Below are positions 33,853 to 46,329 of a DNA stretch of 64,000 nucleotides, in pieces. The DNA is from Tolypeutes matacus. Taxonomy: Eukaryota; Chordata; Mammalia; Cingulata; Chlamyphoridae. The number at the start of each line of letters is the position of its first letter. Positions within the stretch are counted from its first letter, which is position 1. Position numbers and translations under genes: made by a program. Location of the stretch: positions 49,241,113 through 49,305,112 of the forward strand of contig JAKSZT010054304.1 in the NCBI GenBank assembly GCA_026826555.1. The letters are read 5' to 3'. Under the pieces are notes generated by a model. That model was not told the DNA's origin. It saw only the letters and a list, made by a program, of their open reading frames with translations, and did no database searches.

Positions 33853-35669
33853 TATTTTCTCAAATATTCTTTTTGCCCCTTTTCAATTCTCTTTCCCTTC
33901 TGGGACACTGATAACATGTATGTTTGTATGTTTTATGTTGTCATTCAATTCCTTGAGATCCTGTTCCATTTTTTCCATTCTTTTCTCTTTCTGTTCTCCT
34001 GTCTCCTCAAGTTCAGATGTTCTGTCCTTGATCACTAATTCTGTGTTTCGTCAATTCATATATGCTGTTATGTGCCTCTAATGTATTTTTAATCTCATTT
34101 ATTGTGTCTTTCTTTCCCATAAGCTCTGTTACTTTTCTTTGCAGGCTTTCAAATTGTTCTTTATGATCACTCAGTGTCTTCTTAATATCCTTTTAACTCT
34201 TTAGTCATATTTTCCTTCAACTCTTTGAATTGGTTTAGGAGATTTGTGTGATTATCATTGATTTGTTGTCTTAAATCCTGTGTCTCATAAGATATTTGAT
34301 TTGTTCCTTTGGCTGGTCCATCTTTTCCTGTTTCCTAGTATGGCTTGTAATTTTTTGCTGATCTCTAGGCATCTGAATACATTGGTGGCACAGATTTTCT
34401 ACCAAGGGTTTGGCCTAAGAGAAACCTAAAATCAAGTTTTCTCTTTGAAGTTTCCTGACCGGCCAGTATGTGGCTTTCATCAGCAAACTTTCTGTGGAGG
34501 TGTTTCAACCTCCGTTTGCCCATGTTTCTGGTCTGGCCAGAGCCAAGATTCAATGCAGCCTCTGCTGGTCAAATACACTGAAGAGAAACCACTCTCTGCC
34601 CTCCACCTCACCCTTATCTTCCCAGGGAGGGAGACAACTGTCCCTTCTCAGTTGGCTGCAGTGGGCCATGAGTTTTTCTCAGGCTGCATGCCTTGAGGAT
34701 GGGGGAGAATGCCATTCCTGTCCACTGTGGAGGTATAGTAACACACGTTTTTTGGGGGGTTCTTTGACTCTTTGTCCCTTGTCCTCCTGTGGTTTGCTCA
34801 GCACTGTCCATGTCTGTAAACACCCAAATCAGGTATCTTGGACAGCTTTTTGCCCTTTCTTTGTTGTTTCTATGAATGACTTGAGTCCTTCCTCCCTACT
34901 CTGATGCCATCATCCAAGAAGTCTTCCAGCCAGTAATCCTTTATTTGGCAAAGGGCTGTCCTTCAAAAATGAAGGTGAGTTTAAAGTCTTCACAGACAAA
35001 TAAAAATTGAGAAAGTATGTTACCCAAAGACCACAGTCAAGTGATTTTTTACAAGGCTATCAAGCCCAATCTGGGCCAGAACAGTCTATTCAACAAATGG
35101 TGCTGGGAGAAATGGATATCCATATCCAAAAGAAAGGAAGAGGACTTCTACCTCACACCTTATACAAAAATTAACTCAAAATGTATCAAAGACCTAAATA
35201 TAAAAGCTACAACCATAAAATTTCCAGAAAAAAATGTAGGGAAACATCTTCAAGACCTTTTGGTAGGTGGTAGTTTCTTAAACCTTACTCCCAAAGCATG
35301 AGCAATGAGAGAGAGAGAGAAAAAAAAAAATGGGACCTCCTCAAAATTAAACACTTTTGTTCTTTAAAAGATTTTGTCAAGAAAGTAAAAAAGCAGTCTA
35401 TTTCATGGGAGAAAATATTTGGAAACCACATATCTGATAAAAGTTTGAAAACCAGGTTACATAAAAGATCATACAGCTCAACGATAAAAAGACATGCAAA
35501 CCAATTTTAAAATGGGCAAAAGACTTGAATAGACATTTCTTCACAGAGGAAAAACACATAGCTGAAAAGCATATTAAGAAATGTTCAACATCACTAGTTA
35601 TTAGGAAAATGCAGATCAAAACTACAATGAAATCTCATCTCACAGCTTTTAGAATGGCCATTATTTTTA

Positions 35670-37452
35670 AAAATTCATTATTTTTTAACACTCTAATTTT
35701 TAAAAATATTATTCTATTTTCACTTTTTATTAATTTTTTCTGTATTTTACTTCTTATGTATAAAACTATCATTACTATTTCATTTTCTTATTAATTATAT
35801 GTGGCTATTTTATTGGCTTCATTTTTGAAGAAGTTTTGTATCACAGAAGGGTTATAACTGTGGCAGGCGAGGGTCATTGGTGTGGGGTGTCAGTGAGGGG
35901 GGATACATGGGAGGAAGTTCACCTGGGTATACATATAAGGCATATAAATGTGTTCATATGTTCATGGGGCATTGTCACAGTGGATGGAGATTCACACAAT
36001 AACCAAAAGAATATAAGATTCCCATTTGGGGGAGCTCTGCCATATTCTCTAATGGAACAACAAGAATGTCCCAAGTACAGGGACAATGACTTTTGAAGGA
36101 GGATGGTCCATTGAAGGATCCTTGATATTGATGACTATGCTTATGAGCCTTTGCTCTTGAAATTGAAACTTAGTCTGGTGATGTAGGGTGCCTAAGAGTT
36201 ACCTATGGGGAGCCTCCTTGTTGCTCAAATGTGGCCTCTCTCTAAGCCGAACTCAGCATATAAAAGCAATAACCTCCCCCCAGTGTGGGACGTGACTCCC
36301 AGGGATGAGCCTCCCTGGCACAGAGAGATTGCTACCAAGTACCAACAAGCAATGCATCTGGAAAACAACAACAACAATGACAAAACAGCACCTTGACCAA
36401 AAGGGAGAAAAGCTAAAGACAAATGAGTTTGTATGACTAAGAGACTTCAAAGTGAGTCAGGAGGCCATACCAAAGGTAGCACTTATACACATCTCTACAA
36501 GATCTCATTGACAGCCAAAGAAAATACAACCCCAAATAGCAAAGCTCCTCAGGGATTTGGAGACATTAGACACTATACCCAGGGCAGACAGCTCAGAAAT
36601 TTGGCCCCTTCCCATTGGGCCCTAATCTGGTATTTATGTTCCCCAGTGTGACTGAGTTAGACTCAGCAGTGGTTTCTCTATGCAAAACTCTTCTGTCCTT
36701 CTATTTGAACCTATAATTAGTACTAGAGTTGGCAGGTGTACATCCAAGAGACTTAAATCTCTGGGCTGTCCATGTGCCAGCTGAGCCCTGAATTTCAATG
36801 GAGTTGCAACACCTACTCTCCAGTTCAATGGACTCACCCAGGACAACTAACAGAGAAGAGATGATGGGCAAACAATATACCGAGGAACCAAGAATGCCTA
36901 CAACGACAAGCAAGAGAGTTCCGTCCATCAGATGTATGGGGTTGAAGTCCCCTCAACATCCCAGAGTCCTCAGGATTGAGAAACAAACTATGGACTAAAA
37001 TAAACTTACCTGTATTCTACTATAGACTTATTGTGATTCTAGCAATGGAAGAAATGCCATTGTTGTGGAGGCAGTGACCCATGGATGTTCTGGAGTGAGG
37101 GAGAGGTAAAAACAGGTGTAATAGGGGGCATTTTCAGGACTTGGGAATCATCCTGAATCAATGACATTACAATGACAGATACAGGCCATTATATATCTGG
37201 CCATAACCTACATAGTTGAATGAGAAAGTGTAAACTACAGTGTAAACTATAATCCAGGCTTAGTGGCAATGCTCCAAAATGTGTTTATCAATTGCAATGA
37301 ATGTACCACACCAATAAAAGATGTTGCTAGTGTGGGAAAATGTGAGAGGTATGGGGAGCAGGGCCTATGGGAATCCCCTATATAATCTCTGTAACATTTA
37401 TGTAATTGAAGTATCTTTTTTTAAAAAAAAAAATTTTTAAGTAAAAAAAAAA
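35670..37452 (+). mobile_element. Unidentified retroposon nested in L1
   Basis: About 1.78 kb interrupts L1 ORF2: the L1 text stops at aatggccattattttt (about 35665) and resumes at aacagaaaactacaaattct (about 37455). The insert is not SINE, and is unlike the rest of L1 in most of its length. It ends in an A-rich tail (about 37421-37453), consistent with retroposition, and its last 250 bases resemble L1 3' UTR rhythm. No long frame: short ones at 35836-36096 and 36205-36396 look noncoding. The family is not recognised. Confidence 0.6.
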
Positions 37453-37667
37453 AAACAGAAAACTACAAATTCTGGGAAGGATGTGGAGAAATAGGAACAC
37501 TCCTTCACTGTTGGTGAGAATGTGGAATGGTGCAGCCTCTGTGGAAGACAATTTGGTAGTACCTCAAGAAGCTGAATATAGAACTGCCATATGACCCAGC
37601 AATCCCATTACTCAGAAAATATTGAGGAGAACTGAAAGCAATGAGGTAAACTGACATTTACACACCA

Positions 37668-37901
37668 ATGTTCATAGCAGCATTATTCACAATTGCTAAA
37701 ATATGGAACCAGCTCAAGTGTCCATCAAATGATGAATGGCTAAACAAAATGTGGTATGTACATACAATGCAATACTATTCAATTGTAAGAAGAAGTGAGA
37801 TCAAAACGCATATGACAACATGGATGAACCTTGAGGATATTATGTGGAGTGAAATAAGCCAGACACCAAAGGACAAATATTGTATGGTCTCACTAATATG
37901 A
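37668..37901 (+). pseudogene. L1 ORF2 C-terminal remnant
   Basis: A 77-codon frame with L1 ORF2 end signature (AALFTIAKIWNQ; MTTWMNLEDIMWSEISQT), followed by 3' UTR. The rest of ORF2 is out of frame or missing upstream. Confidence 0.85.
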
Positions 37902-38879
37902 ACTAAATACTATGAGTAAAATCACTGAGGTAAATTCTAGAGTATAGTTGACTAAGAGATAGAATGTGAGTTGAGAATGGGAGCTGATGCTCAATGTATG
38001 CAGAATTTTTATTCAAGTTTATTGTAAAAGTGTGGAAATGAATAGAATTGATGGTAACACATTATAGTGAGTATAGCTAACATTGCTGATTTATAAATGA
38101 GATTGTGGCTGAAAGGGGTAGTCTGTGGACATAAAAGACAATCGAAAGGAAACTAGAGAATAATCTAGGGTATGTATAACATAGCGATTTTGGTGGTGGG
38201 AAAAGATTGTGGTTAACAGTATAAACACAAGAATGTCCTTCTTTTATAAAGTGCTGTGAATATGATGATACATGGGAAAATTACAGCTAACATAACTTAT
38301 GAATAATAGTTAGCAATAATATTGTAATATTTTTGCAGCAATGGCAAAGAAGATAGTACATCAATTCTAAGGGAAATCTATAGGGGATTATAAAGGTCTA
38401 TGGGATTTTTCCTTTTCGAGTAATGAAAACATTCTAAAATTGAGGTGATGACAGCACAACTCTAATGAAAATGAGTGGCTTGTATAACACAGGGAATCCA
38501 GTGGTGGAAAATGGACTGTGGTTAACAGGACAAATATGAGAATGTTCTCTCATGAACTATAACAAATGTATAATACTAATGCAGGGTCTTAATAATTGGG
38601 TGGTTTGGGGAAAAAACACACCAAATGTAATATATGGGCTATAGTTAGTAGTAATATTTTGACGATTCTGTTTCATAGTTTGTAACAAATGTTTCACGAC
38701 AATGCAAGCTGTTAGTGGTGGGCTGATGTATAGGAGCCCTGTATGATGTTATGCATGTTTGTTCTGCAAGGTCACAAATTTTACTATACACTTATTTTTT
38801 ATGTATGTTTATTTATGAATGATATACTTCAATAAAATTTTATTTAAAAAAAGAAAAATACCAAAACAAACAAACAAAA

Positions 38880-40235
38880 AAGTAGCTTAGAGAAAACAGA
38901 GACTATGGGGAAAGAGTATATATATATATCCTTAAAGCAATCAGAGAAGATTTTGCATCTATTAAAGTAAAATGGAATGCAATAAAAATAATTCAGAGAA
39001 CAAAAAATAACTCTTGGAAATTAAAAATACAAAAGCATAAAGAAAACTACATCAGAAGGGCTGTAGATATATTTAAACAAATATCTCAGTAGCAAAGCAA
39101 AAAGAGAAGTGGAGGTCCATGAAGTCCAACATCAAAATAATAAGAAGTTCCAAAAAGAAAGAACAGAGGAAATGGAAAGTAGGAAATCATCAAAAAAATA
39201 ATTCAAGAAATTATCCTAGAACCAAAGATCAGGAGTTGCCAGTTTGAAAGGATTCCCTGAGCATCGAGTACAATACATAGATCCACTCCAAAACACATCA
39301 CTATAAAAATTTCAGGATATAGACGATAAAGTATAGGCACTAAAAGTTAGAATAAGCAAAGCTTTGGACTTTTCAACAGCAACATTGGAAGCTAGAAGGT
39401 ATTAATCTAAAATTCTACACCCAGCTAAAGTATTGATTAAATGTGCAGTTAGAATGAAAATATTTTCAGACACACAAGATCTCATGTACTCTTTATCAGG
39501 AAAAGTGCTGGAGCGTGTGTTCTGCCAAAACAAGAGAAATAATCCAGGAAAGAGAAAGATATGGGATAAACCAGGAATCCAAGGAAAGAAAGTGGTGAAG
39601 GGGTTTTTGAAGACTGATGGTGATGAAGACTGTTATTAAAATGACAACTATGCAATAAGCTAAAGAGCAACAGGTCCAAATGGAAACAGGTGAGAACACT
39701 CTGGGAAAGATTTCTTCAGGATGAAATTGATGGGAAACCTAATATATCTGAATTTGTTGAGAGGAGATTTACACAATGGGTGAGGGTGCAAAAAGATATA
39801 GAAAGGGAAGAAAAACTGTAGTATAGCTCCTGTTTTAACTCCTAATCACATTTATGTAATCATAAAGGGAAATGCTGAAAAATGACCTCACCAGAATTAC
39901 AATATAAATATCCTGGAAGGCTGGGGGACAGGAATAATATGGGTGAAAATGTGGTTGTAGGTGTGAAAGGGACAGAGAGTAGTTAGTATATGAAAAATAG
40001 CAATATCCTCATCTGGCATAGTAGAAAGTCAGGAGAAAATATCTTAAACAGAAAAATCCAGACATAGCAATATAAACATGTTTTATGGCGATGCATACCA
40101 AAAGGATCTGGAGAGCAGGAAATTATGTATTTGTGTGTATCAGATGTAGCTGTTTTATAGCAAGTCTTGTTTTTGCTGTTTATATATAAGCAAAACTTTG
40201 ATGAAAATAAAAATAAAATTATTTGAAAGAGTGAA
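38880..40235 (+). mobile_element. 3' part of old HAL1/L1-like element
   Basis: Resembles the end of an ORF1-type frame (about 39360-39640, with attctacacccagctaaagt and an acidic end) and then a long A/T-rich 3' end finishing gatgaaaataaaaataaaa. No ORF2 or reverse-transcriptase text follows, which fits a HAL1-type element. It probably continues the fragment that stops at 17065. Confidence 0.5.
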
Positions 40236-40304
40236 TGAAATGTAAAGAAATGTATTCACCAGAGGGGAGGTGGGTTAAAGGGAAGATTTTTAAAGCTTTT
40301 TATT

Positions 40305-40505
40305 TCCAGTAACTCATACATACTGAGCGCTTACTATGTGCCAGACATTTCCAAGTACTTTACATTTCCAAGTAATTTATTATTATTAGTGGCATCATCA
40401 AATCTAATTTTATAAACAGGGTAACTGAGGCTTCAGAGGGTTGAGTACCCAAGGCCATGTAACCAGAAAGCGGAGATGCATGCAGTTTGACTCCAGAGGG
40501 AATAC
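40305..40505 (-). repeat. MIR element
   Basis: catactgagcgcttactatg, tgccagacatttccaagtac, then ttataaacagggtaactgag and gcttcagagggttgagtac follow the reverse MIR consensus. Confidence 0.85.
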
Positions 40506-40554
40506 ACCATAGTTTGGTATATTTGAATTCTAATGAGGATTATTTTAGTAGAAA

Positions 40555-40840
40555 GGTCAAAATGATCATGTAACATGCAGTGGGATATTATTCAGCTGTA
40601 AGAAGGAATGAAGTTCTGAGACACGGGACAATGTGGATGATACTTGAAAACATCATGTTGAATGATAACACAAAGGACAAATATTGTATGATTTCACTTA
40701 TATGAAATATCTAGAAATAGCAAATTCATGGAGATAGTAAGTAGAAGTTATCAGGGGATTGAGGAAGGGAAGATGGAGTAGTTGTTGCTTCATGGGTATA
40801 GAGTGAGTGCCTGTAAAATTTAAAATAAAATTAATAATAA
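40555..40840 (+). mobile_element. 5'-truncated L1 3' end
   Basis: Late ORF2/3' UTR text (gggatattattcagctgtaa, gacaatgtggatgatacttg, acaaaggacaaatattgtat) ending in an A-rich tail near 40840. Confidence 0.8.
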
Positions 40841-41500
40841 AAAATTGTCACGTGGGAGAGAGAATGTTGCAGGGGTAGAATTCATGAGGTGACACCCAGG
40901 GCACATGTGGATAAGACTTCATAGGAAGAACATTTCCTTTGTTGTAGCAAAAGGAAAGGGAGAGAAAATGGGTGCAAAGCAAGGTAGGTTTGTTCATTTG
41001 GAGATGGGACGATGGAAATCCTGCTACTTGGCTGCTCCGTTTTCTCACTGAATTCTGTGGCAAAGATATTATCTGAAAAAGAAGGGAGGAAAGAAGGGGT
41101 AGAAAGCTTGAGGAGAGAGAAAAAAGAAATCTTAAAAAGGGAGCTCCAGCTTCCTAGAGAAATCTGCAATTCCCTGGCAGTGTAGTGTGTTCATTTGATG
41201 TTATTCATGAATTTATAGTGGAACCAATCTGCCCATTGTCTGATCAATGTGGAGATGAGATTGGTTTGAAGAAATCCAATGAAAAGTCACAAGCAAAAGC
41301 AGGAAATGCATCTAAGTGGGATAGAAGGTTAAAGTTGACAGTCTGAAATCTTGGACAGAAGCAGTTAGGAGAGAAGCAATTACAATGTAATCAATCAGCC
41401 TTGCTTACAGCTGCTACCATGGTGTAAGTGTGTCTTCTGTGGCCCTATCTACTGTTAACAGAAGAGCAGATGAGACATTCTGGCAAATAAAATAAATATT
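40841..41500. other. Intergenic, no gene recognised
   Basis: No repeat or protein was recognised. The open frames are short and without homology that I can see. Confidence 0.5.
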
Positions 41501-41501
41501 A

Positions 41502-41583
41502 GGGAGCCATTGGGCTCATTGGTTGAGCTCCAGTTTCCCACATACAACGTCCTGGGTTCAATCCCCGGCTCTGGTACCTAAAA

Positions 41584-41630
<47 letters not shown>

Positions 41631-41640
41631 ACAAACAAAT
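41502..41640 (+). mobile_element. DAS-type SINE with (AAAT)n tail
   Basis: tRNA-like head (gggctcattggttgagctcc), B box (gggttcaatcc) and a tail of about 15 AAAT units (41580-41640). Confidence 0.8.
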
Positions 41641-42380
41641 ATCAGTAAATTTATATGCACAGTATACTTTATGCAGATCCTATGACAAGAGTTCAAAGAA
41701 ATTTTGGAAGCAAAATAAATCCTTAAATTGGCAATTTCAACACATGATTCTGTGTAGAGATGTTAACCTTGCTAGGAGATTCAAATATAATGATATTTGA
41801 ATACTCTCCAATACTCTACCTTGGTGTTTTCCAGTATTTGGGTGTTTACTATAAGCTACAGTTCTTGGTACTATTTGTACTAAATAATATTAAATTTGGT
41901 ATTTTTTATTTTTTAAACAAGTTTTAGATAATAATGAGTAAAAATTATGAAGAATGTTGGGAGTGTTTTAAGAAAGATAAAGAAAAGCAAGCAGTTCATG
42001 TTCAGATATATTTTAAATCATTGCAATATATAGCATCATAGCCATCTCCAATTCAAACATTCATGGCATGAAAAGGACAAAAACCTCTGAAAATAATCCT
42101 GATGATCCCTTGTCTATTATTTCTAAGAATTATTTTGAAGAACAAGATTTAGAAAAAAACAATAAGCAAACTTTCTATCACCCCACCTCAAAGACTGAAT
42201 TTTTAAGGCAAGTTTCTTTAGCAAAGGACTATAGTTGCCGAAAAACCCACCATCAGTTTTAGCACTAATATGTAACTATCATAATAAAAGACTTGTACAC
42301 TGAAAAATTTGGTGCCCTTTACAACTCCAGATTGTATAGGGAGAGACAAGAGAACAGTTATATCCATGTGGGTTAAGTCT
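41641..42380. other. Intergenic, AT-rich
   Basis: No element recognised. Open frames at 42068-42262 and 42309-42548 are not credible genes. Confidence 0.45.
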
Positions 42381-42384
42381 AGAA

Positions 42385-42720
42385 ATTTGTGCATTGTCTT
42401 AAAAAATTACAGTGAAGCACTACCTAACAACTTATTCCAGAAGAAGATGGTGCCTGAACTGAACCTTGAAGAAAGGATGAGACTAAGTCAATATGGCAAG
42501 GATGGAAGGGGTCCAAGCAAAGGGATGTGCAAAGGCCCAGAAATATGAAGCATGGCAATTTCAGGAAAAAAAAAATGGATTTGACTGCAGTAAAGAACGT
42601 GGATGAAAATATGATAGGAGAACCATGTAGGACTAGCTCATGAAGGTCTTTTTATGTCATGCTAGGGACTTTGATTTTCATTCTGAATGCTATGAAGACC
42701 CATCAAAGTAACTTACCGAG
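42385..42720 (+). repeat. L2-like ancient repeat
   Basis: Phrases such as tgcctgaactgaaccttgaa, gatgtgcaaaggcccagaaa and ctagggactttgattttcat are typical of a common ancient LINE-type repeat. Family assignment is uncertain. Confidence 0.5.
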
Positions 42721-45110
42721 AAGAATGACAAATCGGTTATGCACCTATAAAATGGAAGCTGTGTAACGAGTCATTTCTGTAGTCTGTTCCATCTCCAGTA
42801 GTCTATGATTGCTACACAATAGTGAAGTCCTGAAGCAAAATAGTTAGGATGAAGAGTTGGAAGCAGATACATGTGCTATCTCACAGAGGATGTGGGAGGA
42901 TTGCTGTGGAGTATTGAGCCTGAGTGAGAGGAGACCTGGTGATGCAATTAGCTGGGCTAGAGATGGAGGAGAGAAGATAGGTTTAAGGGGTATGGACCAG
43001 ATGAGTTCAACGTTGAACATGTTAAGATTTGATGTTCCTTACAAAAAGTTCGCAGATGCTAATAGATGATCTCAGCCTTCAAATTTTCTTTAGCACTGGG
43101 AGGAAAAGGACTATTAAATCCCCCAAATTTCACTGCTAGGTGGGGAGGGTGGGGCAGGGATGCTCCCAAAAAAGACAGAAAGGAAGGAAGAAAGAAAAAG
43201 AAAAAAAAAAAAAACTGCTCCCAGGAACTACATAATAACTAAGTAATTTCAGAATTCCTTCATCCAAATCCAGTTAATTATACTCTTTGGCTCCCATCTA
43301 ATTATTACAGGCTTAACACTAATGTCACTTTGGTGAGAACTTGGTGATTTATTTGATGTTCTAATCTAGCCAATCAATTCCATGGTTTATAGCCAAAGTA
43401 TAATTACTCTAAATATGAATCCCTAGCTGTGTTCTCTTCAGAGCAAGCTCTTGGTTCCCTAATCCATATTTGAGGAATAAAACCTTTCCTCCCCCCTGAT
43501 ATTTTAGGGGTCATCCTCAGAGCCTCAACATCTGATATCATGCCCAGTATCATTAATAATCATGGCACTCGGTATTTGTTAGGACTGGTGATAAAATATG
43601 CTCAAAGTAACTGAATTTCTCCTTTGGAGAGGAAAGGATGAAGGAAGACACTGGTAGAATATGAATGAATAAATAAATACCTTGAATGGTTAGAACAAAG
43701 GTCCAAGATTATTTTGCACAGAGTCCAAATTTATAAGAGACCCAGAGGGAACAGATTTCCAATAACCATACTAGGGCATAAAGCGTGGTTTCAAAGAGGT
43801 GTGTGTGTGTGTGTGTGTACACATGCATGCATGCTTGGTAGGGGAAGTGATGTGCCTCAGTGGAGAGATTGTACTAAGAAAATATCAGGTAAACTAGTCT
43901 CTGACGGTCAAGGAGATTATTGCACCACTCATCATGCAAGGATGGAGAAGGAATGGGGAAATAGGTGAGCCAGGTAAGCCTGGGCTGTAATTAGATCTCA
44001 CAGAGTTGGTTATTAAACAGGAATTCATATACAAATTGCCCTTCAGATGATGACTTACATCAACCACACGGCCTCATTCTTCCAGGTATGCTGATTTGAG
44101 AAGTCCTTTCTTTTGTCTAGGCCAGGCCTCCTTCCCAATTCTTTTGGAACCAAAGAGATTTGGTGGTTGCCCAAGTAACAAAGCACAACAAGTAGTATCT
44201 CACGGAAAATGTCAGAAGACATGAAGATTGAAAAACACCAAATTCAAGATGGAGATTTCTTGCAGCCAGGGTGTATGTGTCTTCTGAGTGGATGGGTGCG
44301 GGGTGAGGGGTGGGTTGTAGGGAACTTCACCTGCCATGTAAATTTTTTATTTCTTAAGCTGGTGTTAAGTACAGTGGTGCTTGTTATGCAGGTATATCTT
44401 AAACATGTCATAATTTTCAAAAGTAGAGGTCTGAAAGGAAAGAGAGGAACAGATATTTTGTTTAGCTCTCGCTTTTACCTGGCAAAGATTGTATCCACCC
44501 CCCCCCCCCATTATTCTAACTTTATTATAAACTGAAACACTGTGTTTGTTCACAAACAAGATCATGCCTACTATCACTTTTGAGGTTAATGCTCTTGAAG
44601 TCAATTCATTTTTTTTAAAGAAATTTTCAAATCACAATGCTATGAAGCTGAATCAACTTTGTTGACTCCATCCCTAGGTGTAACTCTAGTTGCATTGGAG
44701 TTTGGAGATGATTTGGAGGTGCCCTTCCTGTTGTATTAGTATTAGGACATCACAGATATTTGAGTGACACATCAGGAAGAAGGGTCATTGCCCTGCAATG
44801 CTCAGTCAGCTCTACTATCTGTATATTACTGATAGGGTACTGGGTTGTCCCAGGCTTCCTCCAACCCACTTCCTCCTCAATAGTGCTGCCCCACCACCTC
44901 TCTATGTTGGCCCCAGGATCATTGCACTTTTTACTTCCTACTCAACTATGATCACAGAAAGAGATGAAAGTCATTTGGCATCTTGCTATAAAGCATGGGA
45001 ATAGCTGCAAGTAAAAAGTGAGATGGAGAAGGATGACTCTAATGGCCAGAATTAGACCTGCGAATTATCTGTGTATTCCATGTTTCCCATTTGGGATTTT
45101 TCTCCAAAAT
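42721..45110. other. Intergenic DNA with simple repeats
   Basis: No gene recognised. There are A-rich tracts near 43190-43216, a GT microsatellite at 43799-43818 and a C-run at 44499-44509. Short open frames (for example at 42857-43069 and 44209-44535) lack support. Confidence 0.45.
43799..43818. repeat. (GT)n microsatellite
   Basis: About ten GT units, then cacatgcatgcatgc. Confidence 0.85.
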
Positions 45111-45124
45111 AGAGGCAGACTGGT

Positions 45125-45385
45125 GTTGTTCTGAAGCATGGCAAGCTTGGGTGCCAGATTGCCTGAAATGAAACTGCTGCTCTATCATCTCCTAGCTATG
45201 CGATCTTGGGCAAGTCATCTAACATCTCTGTCCTCCATTTCCTCACCTATGAAATTTAGATGTTAATAAGAGCATCTACTTTTTGAAGTTGCTATAAAGA
45301 TTAAGTGAAATGATACATAAGTATGCTTAGCACAATATAGAATTTAGGCTAGAGCTTAATAAATTTTGATAGTTGTTATGTACAT
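45125..45385 (+). repeat. MIR element
   Basis: ctcctagctatgcgatcttg, ggcaagtcatctaacatctc and tgcttagcacaatatagaat match the forward MIR consensus order. Confidence 0.85.
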
Positions 45386-46160
45386 CAGTTTTAATTTGTC
45401 TTCTTGGTATTTTAATGCTAGTAAATGAAGGTACCTTAAAAGTTGATAGATATCAAGGGTAGTATACATCAAGGAAAAACCAGCTTCCAGGCAAAAATCA
45501 TATCTGGTACGAATGACCAATATCTGCAAGGGGGGGTTGTTCCTGAAAGGTCTACCCCAAGCAAACCAAGATACTCCCTACTCCCTTCGGGTGTTTTAAC
45601 CACAGGTGCCAAAAATCTGCCATGGAAGAAGGCAAGAGCTGCTAAACTGGTTGTTAGCTTGTTTTGTTCTTATTTCTTAATATGCCTCACCATCATCAAT
45701 GAACTGCTGAAAGAGACCAGAAACCCAACTGACAGAGTGCTGTTCCTCCTCTAGGCCTGCTCAGTAACTTTCTCTTCAGGACAAGGAGCTCTTAGGGTGG
45801 GGGGTGGGGGTGGGGGGAAATGGCTTCATTTCCCCCCAGAAATAAATGAGGCCAAGAAGGTCACTGGCCAGAGGTGGGGCAAGGGTATCTCAGCTAAAGG
45901 CATCCCTAACCTTGACACACCCTCCTCAGGGGTCTTGAATGGAGTTTCTGGGATTATGAGCTTCTAGGGTAAGGCTTGGGGATGAAAGTGATTCTGGACA
46001 ACTAGAAAGGCTAATAGCAAAAAATAGCCACAAAGGAATTTAACTGGGGTAATTCAGAGGAATACTTAGCTCCCTGTAGAAAGACCACAGTTCTAGAATG
46101 GAAAGTAAGTTTCAAACAGTCCCATAGAAAAGCACGCTGCCCAGTGGGCTGACTATGCTT
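45386..46160. other. Upstream intergenic region of SARG
   Basis: No gene recognised. The 103-codon frame at 45443-45754 has no visible domain, signal or splice context. A G-rich tract lies at 45797-45819. Confidence 0.45.
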
Positions 46161-46161
46161 C

Positions 46162-46260
46162 TTTAGATCAAGATTTTAAAAAATAATAAATATTATCTTT
46201 TGCCTCCTTTCTTTTAGATCAAGATTTTAAAAAATAATAAATATTATCTTTTGCCTCCTT
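46162..46260. repeat. 51-base tandem duplication
   Basis: Two nearly perfect copies of a 51-base unit start at 46162 and 46213. It lies about 100 bases upstream of the putative SARG promoter. Confidence 0.9.
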
Positions 46261-46329
46261 GTCAAACCAGCCCCTCCTCTTTTCAGCTCTCTCTCTTTTT
46301 TTTTTTACATCTTTCTATTGACTCTAAGG

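Larger units (their letters stand above)
29969..34917 (-). mobile_element. L1 element 3, inverted block
   Basis: Antisense L1 reading right to left: 5' end at about 34917 (reverse of ggatgatggcatcagagtag), ORF1 remnants near 33470-33850, endonuclease text at 32980-33190 (CCLQETHLRCKN), reverse-transcriptase text at 31070-31390 and late ORF2 at 30480-30670. It ends at about 29969 in the late ORF2 zone. It is riddled with stops and holds three SINEs. It may be the inverted 5' part of a twin-primed L1 whose sense part is 34918-38860. Confidence 0.8.
34918..38860 (+). mobile_element. L1 sense block with 3' end, internally deleted
   Basis: Starts with the end of ORF1 (about 34928-35030, ccttcaaaaatgaaggtgag), then jumps directly to late ORF2 at about 35037 (a gap of about 3.6 kb relative to element 2). 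It continues to about 35665, is interrupted by an unidentified retroposon, and resumes at 37453 through the ORF2 C-terminus (37668-37901) and 3' UTR to an A-rich end near 38860. Probably the sense half that belongs with the inverted block to its left. Confidence 0.75.

Noticed and set aside
35670..37452. Endogenous retrovirus
   Set aside because: No terminal repeats, no primer-binding or polymerase-type coding text, and the insert ends in poly(A), which favours a retroposon.
44430..44480. Androgen-response element near SARG
   Set aside because: The sequence ggaacagatattttgttt has a half site but the spacing and second half do not fit the consensus.
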